Source of the DNA: Trifolium pratense
Lineage: Eukaryota > Streptophyta > Magnoliopsida > Fabales > Fabaceae
DNA length: 64,000 nucleotides
Direction of reading: 5' to 3'
NCBI RefSeq assembly: GCF_020283565.1
Contig: NC_060059.1
Coordinates: 39,734,338-39,798,337, forward strand
Shown: positions 38,183 to 49,800 of the stretch, piece by piece
Numbering within the stretch: position 1 is the stretch's first letter
Layout of the letters: each line of letters begins with the position of its first letter
The notes under the pieces: model-generated
Told to the model about the DNA's origin: nothing
What the model saw: only the letters and a program-made list of their open reading frames with translations
Databases searched by the model: none
Program-made: the position numbers and the translations under genes

Positions 38183-38683
38183 ATTCTCACTATCATTCGT
38201 CATCAAAGCTGCTTCACTTGTCACCGTTTCACTATTCTCTTCTCAGCGTCGCCGCCGGTGCCACCGTATGTGCCTCCGCCTCTCCCTGTCTATCTTTTGT
38301 AACCGCTTTTCCACACACATTTTTTACTCGCAGCCATCGCCATGAGCAAACCTCACCGTCCTGCCACCGACGCCGCCGTGGTGAACAACAACCTTAATTT
38401 GGATTTTCATAAACTGTTTTATTGAAATTGGGGTCACTAAATTTGATTAATCTTATGAACAGTTTCAGATTCAATTTTCGAGATGAATGGGAGTGGATGT
38501 TATAGAAGAAAAAGTTTAAGTTTTTAGAATTGGATGTTTCAAGATTAATTGGATTTATTTAAATTTCACTGTAATATACACATACATTCCCATTGACCCA
38601 ATTACTGGATACGCTGGCCTTATAACATAAGAATTCAACATCATCCAACCAAAGTTCGGGTGTTTCTCTTGAGGTATAATTAG

Positions 38684-38827
38684 GAATCCATAGAAGAGAG
38701 CATGCAAGTGAGGTTCCTCTTCTGCATATGCAACTCCTTATTCAACCTTCTCAACTCAACAACTTCAACCTCAAGATTCTGCATAGAACTATCCTTACTT
38801 TCCCCTTTCACTACTTCTTCTTGTCTC
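38684..38827 (-). pseudogene. Coiled-coil exon fragment, CHUP1-like
   Basis: Minus-strand frame after an AG reads RQEEVVKGESKDSSMQNLE, then EVVELRRLNKELHMQKRNLT and CMLSSMDS before a stop. The phrase 'ELRRLNKELQMQKRNL' is typical of CHUP1-type coiled-coil proteins (chloroplast positioning). No neighbouring exons were found, so this is a stray fragment. The match is from memory. Confidence 0.45.
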
Positions 38828-40377
38828 TATAGAAACAAGAAAAGGCAATAGAGGAAGAAAGTTAGTCAATAGTTTAACTCATTTGGTGGTTGTTCTCTTG
38901 TGAAAACAAAATAAGAGTCAAAGTCTTTGCTGGTAATTAATAATTGAAATTGAGACATGTTTTTTTGGTTTTTATGAAACATTTAAGAATTCCTAAATAT
39001 AATAAAACTTAATATTTGCTTAAAAAGTTACTAATGTTTTTAATTTATTTTTTTTTAATTTTGATTTTGTTCTGACAAAATTGGATACTCCATTTGCAAA
39101 TTAGTACTATTAAGTATGGTGACGAACTAACAATTATATTTTCACTCGTACAAACTATTCAATAAAATTAACAACATTGGAAAAATTAGTAAAAGAAATA
39201 AAAATTGGATAATAAACCACACAATTTTCTTATGAAAAAAAATACATATATTGATATAAACATAATTATGGGTTCGAAAATCCTTTCTTAATGTAAGAGT
39301 TGCAATTTTTTATATTTTGCAATAACATGAAGAATTAGAAGAGAAGAATATGAAATAGTGATGGACAATTGATGAATAAATCGAGAAGAAGGTGGAGCAA
39401 TAGATGTGTTAAAAGAATGGCAATTTTATTTTCATATATTTTTAAAAAAAACAAAAGAATTATTAAAAGTTATTTTATATAAAAATCATATTTTATTCCT
39501 TGTGGTATCTGTTGCAATTTGAAAACATGCTGAATTATGTCTTTGGTAATTGACTGTGGTTGTTGAATTTTTTATTTTTTTTGGTAAGAGTTTCTTTATC
39601 TTTTATCTTTATCTTTTAACATGAGTTTCTTTTTTTTTTTTTTTTTTGTCTTTGCTAATATGTTTAGCAGTCAACTTGAAAGGAATGCACACATATGAAT
39701 TTGAGAGGATAATAAGGGAAAGATTAGAGAGGAAAAATTGTTTTAGAATGGTTATGAGCTTATTACTGGCCTTAATTATAAGTAAATTTACATTTCTTAG
39801 ATTCATTGAAAAACTAATGTATATGGTCTATAATTAAGGCCAAATACATTAGTTATTCAATCAATCTAAAATGTGAAAAATTACTTATAATTAATATCGG
39901 ATGAACTACCTATATGGTGGGCTTAGGGATTAACAAAATAAGGCCCAATGTCACCATATATAACATAACTAATTTAACTAACCTCTTACCTATAAACTAA
40001 TTAAAGCACTAAACTAATCAATATCTTAATGAGAGGTTTAGTGTAGAGAAAACAATGTGCTACAAAAAGCTAGTAATGTAGTAGGAGAGAAGAATGTGCT
40101 TAGCAAACATGAACTCTTCTTTTGAACACATCTTAATGACAACATCAAGTGGGATACACATAGATCATCATGATAGCTCATTTGGAGTTGGATCAACTTC
40201 TTTAGTGGGTAGTTAAAATTTTACCATTTATTTACAATAATTTGTAGGTCAATTAATATCTTAATGACCCTCATTAACTATTATTTTAGGATGAAACAAG
40301 TAACTCACACAATATATATAGATGTACTTAGTGAATTATCGTCATTGGAAGTTGAACATTTTTTTCTCATAACCAAG

Positions 40378-40689
40378 ATGAAAATTCTCTTCATTCTTTT
40401 GCTTATTTTCTCAATTGATTTTGGTATGAGTTATGATAGTTTAAATTTATTTTGTTTGAAATTTCACGAATTCATGTTTCTTTAATTAACCATATTTATG
40501 ATAGACGAAATTAATTTGTGCTTTTGTGCAGGAAATCAAGTGCAAATGCTAGAAGCAAAAGAATGTTATCCTGTCGTACCTCACCTTTGTCATACATGGA
40601 AGAATATAGTGTGCAAGTTTGTATGTAAATCATGGTCTGCGCATGGAAAATGCCACGATGACCATGCTTGTCATTGCCGTTGTTGTTAA
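40378..40689 (+). CDS. Defensin-like secreted cysteine-rich peptide, copy 3
   Basis: Two exons, 40378-40423 and 40532-40689, phase 1 junction, 67-residue precursor. The signal exon MKILFILLLIFSIDF is nearly identical to copy 1. The mature part runs GNQVQMLEAKECYPVVPHLC, HTWKNIVCKFVCKSWSAHGK, CHDDHACHCRCC, with nine cysteines; relative to copy 1 it has lost the LNC cysteine together with a deletion and has many charged and aromatic replacements between cysteines. Cysteine spacing otherwise stays fixed, which suggests the scaffold has been kept while the surface diverged. The upstream block (from about 40027) and 3' flank (to about 41275) match copies 1 and 2 respectively. Confidence 0.8.
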
Positions 40690-42136
40690 ATTAAATTGTT
40701 TTATTATACTAACGAGTTTAATTTCTATGTTCGATCAGTGTAAAATTATTTTACACATTCATCCAATGAGATGTGTGTGTACATTGTTACATTATTTAAA
40801 GAATGTGACACACACAATATATATTATTGAACGCGTGTGTAAAATAATTTTACATTGATAGTGTATATAAATTAAATTCTACGCAATATACTATATCAAT
40901 AAAATATCTATGATGTGAAATTGTTAATGAATAATTATATTAATAAAGTGGGTGCATTGTGTATTTCCCCTTTTTCCAAAGTTTTAGTAGTCATATTATT
41001 TTGTTCATTTTATCAAAAAATACTATTATTTTGTTCATGTTGACTATTATTACACGTTAATAAAACTTTTTCTCCAATTATTACCATTGTAAAAGACATC
41101 TAACTTTTAATTTAAACGATAAACACACAATAAGAGATTTGTAATGGAATTAAGATAATTTTAAAGTAAAAAAAAAAAAATTTAATAGTAAATGCTGATG
41201 TCTTTAAATCCAACCAGTTATCATAACATGAGACATAAGCATATAGTACCATAGAGGCAAAAGGATAAAGTGAAAATGAAGAATAATACAGTTACTTGTT
41301 TTACAAGTTAAGTCAGTTTGTAACAGTTGTAATCTAACTGAAACAGTTAGAAGGTGGTTAAGATGTATTAGATGATCATTAGTATCGCACATAGCCTATA
41401 TAAGTGTGTATGATTTCTTTGTACTTAAATTTGTTGTGATCAATAATATTATTTGCTTTGCTGCGCCTATTTTCCGTGCAAGTTTCATTTCTGCACTCAT
41501 CTTGAGCTGATTTTGATGGTGCTAGATTTCTAGCTTTCACAAATTCAATATTTCTTGAGGTAGTGACTTTGGTTTTTTGAAAAAGATATAATATATGGTA
41601 GAAGATTCAAAAATTTGAGACGATAAGGGTAAGATTAGAGAGGAAAAATTGTTTTAGAATGGTTATGAGCTTGTTCATTCATGGTCACACAAGTCCAATG
41701 TATCTATACATCTCATAGTGAAATTTATACACTTTTGTATTTTGCAAAAAAAAATAAAAGTAACGCAACAAATCTTAACTAACCTCTTACTTGTAATTAT
41801 GTGTATATTAGTGAGTTTTAGTGGTACTTATCACTTTGTTTATTGAGAAAAAATAAAATAAAAATTATAATACTAAATTATTAATTTTTTTATACTCCAT
41901 TTCGATGAATTTTATACTTTTTTTGTATTGGTGTAAATCGGGTATCCTCTGCGTGCAAGGACGGAACTAGGTTATGTGGAAAAGGTACAGCCGCCACCCC
42001 TATACATCTATATATATAATTCCTAAACAGTTCTCCTAACCCTAATTCACTTAAACCAATCAAATTGTTTCATTTAGCCACATCATCCATTTAAATCCAA
42101 ATAAACCACTCTACAATGCCACATCATTTCTACTTA

Positions 42137-42167
<31 letters not shown>

Positions 42168-44167
42168 TTATTATTTCATCTCTATACTTTTCATATTCTA
42201 CATTTATAAACTTATGACTTTTTAATATACACTCAATCTATATCTATATATATAAATCCTAGATAGTTGTGGAATTGTCTATTTAAACCCTAATCCACAA
42301 ACCAATGAAAACTTTTCATTTAGCCATATCATTCACTTACATTCATTTAATGTGGGGTACTAATTGTAATTATTATTATTATTAATATTATTATTATTAT
42401 TATTTTGGGTTATTATTCATTTACATTTTTTTGTTCATTTTATTATTTTTTGTATTTTAATGTTTTTTTTTCAAAAAGGTTAATGTTTTTGCTAATAATC
42501 TTTTGTCCAATCTTTGTAAATATAAGGAGTTGGTCGATTGTCAGGACTACTTTCTAATGTTAGTAAAAAAAATAGATAAAATAAAGTTTACTAATGGTTG
42601 TTATGTCCTGTATGATTTTTATCATATTCGATATTTGAGTATGAGTTAAGTTGGTTTATTTTTGCTCCAATAAGTTTCAAATTAATATAAATGTCAAATT
42701 CGATAATACAGTAGTTTTTTTGTAAGAGATAATAAAGTAGTTTATCCAACTCAGAATCCTTCCAATGAGATTTATAATATAAATAAAAACTTATGTTTCA
42801 ACATCGATTGTTTTCCATGGTCAATTATATGTTGTCATTTCCATAGTTATTTTGAAGAATGAGTTAAAGATATTGCTAATCAATGTTAATGAAGAAGATA
42901 CCAAAGTAACTTCAAATCTGATGTATAAATAAGTTTTTTAAATGTATAAGCATCGATATATATAATTCCTAGATAGTTGTGCAACCACTAATCTAACCAC
43001 AGTGTATGAGTATGACCATAAACCGTTTTCATAGTGACATGACAATTTATGGATTACCAACTTATTTTGGTAGATGCAATAGGATCCATTGTAATCTTTT
43101 CGAAATGTATAAACACATCTTTAATATCTATCTTATATTTACATCACTTTATTATATTTTTTTTTTAAGGAACATCACTTTATTATTATTATTATAATTA
43201 TTTTGTTTTTATTGATGTTATTATTATAATTTTCATAATACTTATTGTTTCAATTTATACGAATGATTTTTCAACATTATAATATAAAATACCGCATAAC
43301 ACCCGTGCATCGCACGGGTGTGGGACTAGTTTATATAGTACTAGTATATAATCATAAGTAACACATATATTGCCACCCTTGCTATTGAAAAAAAATATAT
43401 AGTCTGTCACCCACGTTCTGTTTGATGCACTCAACTCAATTTTTTATAAAGGTTTATATTAGTATATATTTATAAAATAATAATATTTTGGTATGTATGT
43501 GCTTTTTTAGGATATATGTTTTTTATTTTCCATTAAATTAAAGTGCGTGCAATTATTAGTAGGAGTTAGTTATGATTGATGTTATTTATCAAGTGTTATA
43601 TTTCCGCCACCCTCGATGATTCTTTCTGGTTTCGTTCCTGTCTGCGTGTACGTAACTGCATAGACTAATCACTCGAATCTTGTGGGATCCTCTCCCTAAG
43701 AATTTTAACATTGTTGCATGGTAAAGTCAAGGAAGACTTTGGTTAAGTTAGAAAGAGAACTTAGTAATGAATTTTATACTTAGAAGAATGGTGTTATGAT
43801 AATGAGAGGTTTAATGCATAGGGATCAATTTGCTCCAAAAAACTAGTAACGTAGTAGGGGAGAAGAAGGTTCTTTGAAAACATAAACACTTCTTTTAAAA
43901 AACAAACATGAACTCTTCTTAATGACAACAAGCAGTGGGATACACATAGATTATCCTGCTAATTATAAAAGGTCACATGGATCACCTTCTTTGGTGGGTA
44001 GTTAAAATTTTACCATTTATAATAATTTGTTCGATCAATATAATGACCCTCATTAACTATTAACTTATTTTAGGATGAAAGAAGTAACTCACACAATATA
44101 TATAGATGTCCACTTAGGGAGTTAATACCATTGGAAGTGAACACTTTTTTTTCTCAAAATCAAAGTT
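40690..44167. other. Intergenic region carrying a Helitron
   Basis: Contains the 3' flank of copy 3, a 60-bp segment near 41625 shared with 39705, a Helitron (42007-43329), an outer pair of imperfect inverted ends (about 41950 and 43640) and the 5' block of the decayed defensin-like copy (from about 43798). Confidence 0.6.
42007..43329 (+). mobile_element. Non-autonomous Helitron
   Basis: Starts TCTATATATATAATTCC after an A and ends CTAG before a T. An 8-bp-stem hairpin acccgtgc-atc-gcacgggt (43301-43319) lies just before the CTAG terminus. These are the defining Helitron ends. Two further sequences resembling the 5' end occur inside at about 42243 and 42955, suggesting nested or composite origin. 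Contains an ATT-rich repeat. No helicase frame. Confidence 0.85.
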
Positions 44168-44470
44168 ATGAAAACCCTCTTCATTCTTTTGCTTATTTTC
44201 TCAATTGATTTCGGTATGAGTTATGATACTTGAATTTATTTTGTTTGAAATTTGATGACTTTGTGTTTCTTCTATTAACCATGTTTATGTTTTTTTTTTT
44301 ACGGTAATTAACCATAAATGTTATGATACACAAGATTGGTGCTTTTGTACGGGAAATGAGTTTGCAAATGCTAGAGGCAAAACAATGTTATCATGTCTTA
44401 CCTCATTTTTGTTATACATGGAAGAATTTCATGTATAACAAAAATTTCCTCCATGTATAACAAAAATAAT
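44168..44470 (+). pseudogene. Defensin-like peptide, copy 4, decayed
   Basis: Exon 1 (44168-44213) is intact and identical in protein to copy 1. In exon 2 the acceptor reads tttgtacgg instead of AG, an extra base follows (gagtttgcaaatg for gaggtgcaaatg), and the frame dissolves after the first cysteines into an inverted repeat at about 44413-44441 (gttatacatg ... catgtataac). The rest of the peptide is missing. Confidence 0.8.
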
Positions 44471-46855
44471 TACCTATAGTATTATAGTATTGTTATTGAT
44501 AAATTAACTTTGCATACATGAACCACGAACTCAATAAATATCCAAGAGTTATTTGGTTGTCATAATGACTCTTGTTGGGGAGTCCGGAGGAGCTCAGAAG
44601 AAATAATATTGGGGTCAATGCTTCAGGGCTGCAAGAGAGGGAGACACCACATCTCAACCCAAAATCATAAGACATTAGGTTAATGGGTTATCTATCTTAC
44701 AAATTCAACATTCTTCCCATACATAGTCGATGTGGAATTTAACGACTCATTTAAAATCCAACAATTCTCTTATTACTTTCTAATGTTGTTAGTGAGTGTG
44801 AGTCTATCAAGTTATGACATCAAAAGAATAATTCCTAGGTCCAAACCCAGCACAATCTCCTAATTTAGTTTTTTTTTTAAAGCAGAATCAGCTCCTGTGT
44901 TGGCAAGGCCAACTTATCGTGAAATCAAAAGGCAAGATCCTACATGTTCGAACCCAGCACAATCACTTGATCTAGGTCTTGTTGCGGCAGAATCAAATGA
45001 TTACAATTTTATTCATGTTATTAAAAGGCAAGTTCCTACCGGTCCAAACCCTGCACAATCCCCAGATCCAGTTTCAATTATGGCAAAGACCAATTGATTA
45101 TAGTTTCATTCGTCAAACAAAAGGAAAGTTCCTATAAGTTCAAATCCAGGACAATTATCTAATCTAGTTCCTCCCGTGAATCCTTAGTTTTATAATATAT
45201 GTTGTTGATGTTATCTACTTCCATGCAAATTCCTTAAAAAAAAATGTATAAATTAAGAATTATGCACGATTCTTAAGAGAATGATTAATGTTGTTGATTT
45301 TATGATAAAATAGTATCGTAAAAAAATCAAAGTATTGTTTTGTAACACAAAACAAAACGTCGTTCAATTTAATTCTAGAATTAATTCTTGAACAAGCCTT
45401 ATTTTAGAGTATGCTACTTTTGTTTTGTATTCAGGTACTAGCTTTTGAAATTTTATGAATTTTCCATTTCCAAGGTTCTCTAAAAACCTTTGATTTGGTA
45501 TCAAAATTGATTTCTTTTATTTGATATATGGATCTAATCTTATTTTCAATCATGGCCAAGGTGACATGGGTCTCCCATTGTGAACTTCTTACATTGTACT
45601 ATCATTTTATGGCTCAACTCTTTGTTTCTCTCTTTCTACTGTCTTTCTCTCCACTTCCACTGCAACTTGTTACAATCTTTATTTCCATTTGTGCCCAGAT
45701 TCAACTTTCCATCAAATGTTCTTCCTTTTATTTTTGCTGCAAACATTGGTAGACTTACATGGACTCATTAGGGTTAGAACATTTGAAGGCTATTAAATGA
45801 GCCTACAACATACTAATGATTATGTAACTTATGTTTCCCTGACATTCCAAAATGAAATTGGTTCAGTGATTTAAAAAATCCAAAATGAAATATTTGTTCG
45901 ATACGGATCCACAGTGCACAACACATTAGACTCAGTTGTGGTACTTGACTCCACAGATGTAGTGAACCCTTCTGCAAAGGAGTTGAACAATATTGTATAT
46001 CAAGTCTCAATCCTATAGCTACCAGCATAAACAATGTCATGAACTAGAAAACATGTAATTTATGTGGTGTTGAAATCAGAGTAATTATCGATAATCGATG
46101 AACCAGTGTCATTTGGTGTATAAAAGCACATGTGCCATAATAAAGAATTATTGCATTGCTGTTAGATTACAAGTCAAAACACAAACATATGCTGTTTGGA
46201 TGAGCTATCTAAATGGAGAAGATGTGCAATCAAGATTTCCAGTGAATTCCTTGCTTCGGATTTAGATTTACCACTCCCACCTGCTGGATTTCGAGTTAAG
46301 CTCCCCACCAGTATAAATTGATGGAATCAAATATGGGTTGTTTATTTTAATGCCATTCAGAGAGTCTTTAATAACATATGAACAATATCACTTTTCCATA
46401 GTGACAAAATGCAAAAACAACTTGATATAATAGACAAAACAGCCAATAAAATATACAAACAGTGAAAAAGATGTTGATTGCCGACAACTTTTTCAGAGTA
46501 GGAGATAGACTTTTTGTACCTCCATGTTTGATTTATAGTTTACAATTGTAATCACAACTTCCTTTAAACAAAATTAAATACAAAAACAACAATTCTGATG
46601 CTGCAAACTTTAGGCTTCAGACTCGTTGAGTAAAATCTATGATTACAAATAAATGAATTACTATCTGTTCATTTCTTCTAAAGTAAACTCTTGCCTTATC
46701 TTTCCTTTTTGTTGATTTCTTATTTCCTTATCCCATTATCTATACAACCATATGGCATTCCCTATTTCATCATCTCTCTCACTAATCATAGTAAAATGAA
46801 CATGTTCCATGAACAGATCAGAGGGGGTTGCCAACCAACCGTTATTCATCTACTT
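44471..46855. other. Intergenic and 3' flank of the NDL gene; tandem repeat
   Basis: Holds a legume-type repeat around 44570-44770 (segment ending 'cgatgtggaatttaacgac'), a four-unit tandem repeat (44832 to about 45180), unassigned sequence, and the 3' UTR region of the NDL gene immediately below 46856. No gene recognised. Confidence 0.5.
44832..45180. repeat. Four-unit tandem repeat, period about 95-106 bp
   Basis: Units start near 44832, 44938, 45033 and 45129, each with 'ttcctaNNNgttcaaaccca', 'gcacaatc' and 'gatctagt' in the same order. They diverge by substitutions and indels. Confidence 0.75.
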
Positions 46856-49800
46856 CTACATTTCCCCAGGAATTCTCGTCTTTATTGGTTTCAATTTCAA
46901 ACCCATACTCTCTGGTGAAAAAAGCTCGGGAGAAATGCAAGATGGACTCAAGGGACTTCTTGGGCTGACACTCAACCTGGATGGCCTGTACAGGCCATAT
47001 CCCATGAGAAAGTACTCCATTGGTATTAACATAGCATGTGGCTGCTCCTCTGTTACCATTGACCCGCATGCTTGAACCTGTAGTTCCACACCAACAGTTA
47101 CTAAATATAAGCTCATTCTGATATTGTGATATCATATATATACATTGTCACTACATACTAACAGGAAGTTGAACTATTTACATACCTCAACTAAAGCACT
47201 GAATCGTCTGTCTAACTTTGAAGTGATATGGAGTGCCTCTGAGTGAAATGGAGACATGTCTCCAACAAAAATTAGTGACCGGCAATGTAATTTTCTCAAT
47301 CCTTCACTTAGGTCAGGTCTCCTGTAAGATGCCAACACAAGGTTAAATAAAAGTGGAATATGTCCCTACGCAACATGTACATTGTCGTGATGTCACTAAA
47401 CATATTGAACCTAAGTGTGGGTAATTACTCTGTGCATCTAAGCAGGTGATTTATCAGCCATGAATAAATATGATTAATTTTTTAGTGATGTTGCAACCTT
47501 AGATATAATTAACATGTTGCAGATAATGAGAAATCACCACTCCTAAAATATCCCACCCTCAAAAAGAAAATTAAAATCACAACCTTGGAAGTAAAATATC
47601 ATACCCATTAATAGCTTCGAGGAACCGCCAGACATTCAAGCTCTGCTTCTCATCCAAAGACTGTCATAAAATATATCAAAACAGAGTCAGACAAGGGGTT
47701 CATATGCAGAAAACCAGCAAGCAGTTAAACCAAGGGTGGCGTTTAACACGATCGAATGAATAGATTTCCCCACCATAGTCAAATGCACATTCTACCATTG
47801 ATATTAGTTTCGGAATCAACCAACATGATTTTCAAAGGGCAACATAATATGTGCATTTGACCATGGTGGGCAAATTTATTCATTGGCCCATGTTTAAATG
47901 CCACTTAAACCCAGTCCCTACATGAAAATAAAATATGTTGACTAACCCTTCGGCATGCTTTGACTATATCTGACTCCGGTAATTGAGTACCACCGCGAAT
48001 TTCCTATCACCACAAAAAAAATTAAATGACTCAGCCTAACACCGGAAGTAGAACAATGAATGCTTTTGGATGTAAATATACCTTGCTAAAGTACCGCTGC
48101 AGCAATATTTCCTTTACCACCCCACACATGCCATAAAAGTACAGTAAATTTGACATGACCTGCAAATATTACAAATTCTTTAGCAAAAAGTGAGACAGTT
48201 TTTTATAAGACATGATATTTCGGCAAAGAAAAGGAACCTTGTTGTACAACCATTCAGACCAAGATGGTTCTTTACATAGAGGAGAAACAAGTATCAAACC
48301 AAGAACACGTTGTCGATATTTCAGCTGTTGTCAAGAGTTAGAAAATCTGTTAAGTAATTTAAAGTCATTCGAGATAGAGAGGGGGGGGGAGGGGGAGGGG
48401 GGGGGCACATATGAAAACTTACAGCAAATAAGGTAAGAATGTAAGCCCCAGCAGTTACTCCCATACACATAACTGCATTAAGACTGAAAAAAAAAAGGAG
48501 CAGCAGAGTTAGATCCTATCATGAAGAGAAGAAAACATCATCTGCTAGAATCAGTTACACAATTTATTGATCCGTCACTTTCAACTGTCCATTACAGAAG
48601 GAACTTGAAATTGTCAAAAAATAAAAAACAAAAACTGCCGATATTTAAAGCCATATGGAGATAGCTTTAAAACAATTATTTCATGTCACTAAATGGAAAG
48701 CAATTGTTGATTAAACTTTAACACACTCACCCAAAAAAGTTAAGCACCTCAGCTATTTGATCGGCCAAGTCATCTACAGATAGAATAGGGTAATCTGGAT
48801 CAATTGCAGCTGCTCCCAACTGCAATAGCTCTTGAAGAAAGCACAAGATGATAAGCAACCAGGTAAAATTATAACCATTCAACAACATAGATATTCATAA
48901 CAGTGAGGACATATCAATCAAGCAATATCATAGTAAAGTTTCAAGATATAAAGCTACAGACCTCATGCCCAGGTGGACTAATGTGATATATGCAAAAATT
49001 GTGGAGCAGCAAGTAATATGCTTCTGGACAAAATAATAACCCCTGAAAGCAGGAGACGTCTGATGAAACCGCAATACCGCGTTCATGGAAAGAAAAAATT
49101 AGACTGTCAGCACATAAACAAAATAAATAAAGAAAGAAAGTAACCATTTCTGATAAAATCCACAAAACGACATTTAAAATTGATTTTCTCTGTATAAAAC
49201 ATTTTAGAAGAAAATCTTAACGGGTAAAAACAAGAAATACTTTAATGAGGAAACAAAACGTATTTTTGCGGTGGTAAAAGAGCCACCGTTTTTTATGAAG
49301 ATTGTGCTGCCTATTTTAAAAGCATGGGATATAATTTTCAGACAACGCTCTGATATAAAAAATAAGAAAAAGATCAAGAGATATATGTAAAGCCCTATAG
49401 TTAAAAAACTCACAAAAAAGTCAAGGGTTATATACAAAACACAAAACCCATTAAACTTACAATTTAAACCCAAATCAGGATAAGTGATAAGAGCTGGTTT
49501 GTCCTGGTCTCCATACACAGCGACAGAGACAGAACCATGGGATGTTCTGATAATATGTTCCTGCAGACATATCATTAACATATCAATCAGTAACAGCTCA
49601 TCAAGTTAACCGAATCGGACAATAAATTGCTTGTGATTCTACCATCACATTTAATAAAAAGACGTGTGAATCAGGTCAGGGAGCAACAGTCAATAGATGT
49701 TTTATAGCAGCTCGAATTTAAATTGACAATGAAGAAAATCATATCTGAAGCTCAACTCAAGCTTTGTCACAAAAGTTCAAAGGGAGACAAAAGAAATAGA

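Larger units (their letters stand above)
36308..40377. other. Intergenic region with tandem duplication, hAT element and gene fragment
   Basis: Contains a 120-bp tandem duplication (about 36405-36618), an hAT-like element (37470-38182), a GC-rich stretch of unknown origin (38200-38400), and a CHUP1-like exon fragment on the minus strand (38684-38827). The conserved 5' block of DEFL copy 3 starts at about 40027. Confidence 0.6.

Noticed and set aside
46842..47135. Second long minus-strand frame overlapping the NDL last exon
   Set aside because: A shadow in another frame; the reading with family residues is the one ending at 46856.
49204..49581. 125-residue minus-strand frame
   Set aside because: It is NDL exon 2 read through into the following intron; splicing at 49461 gives the correct product.
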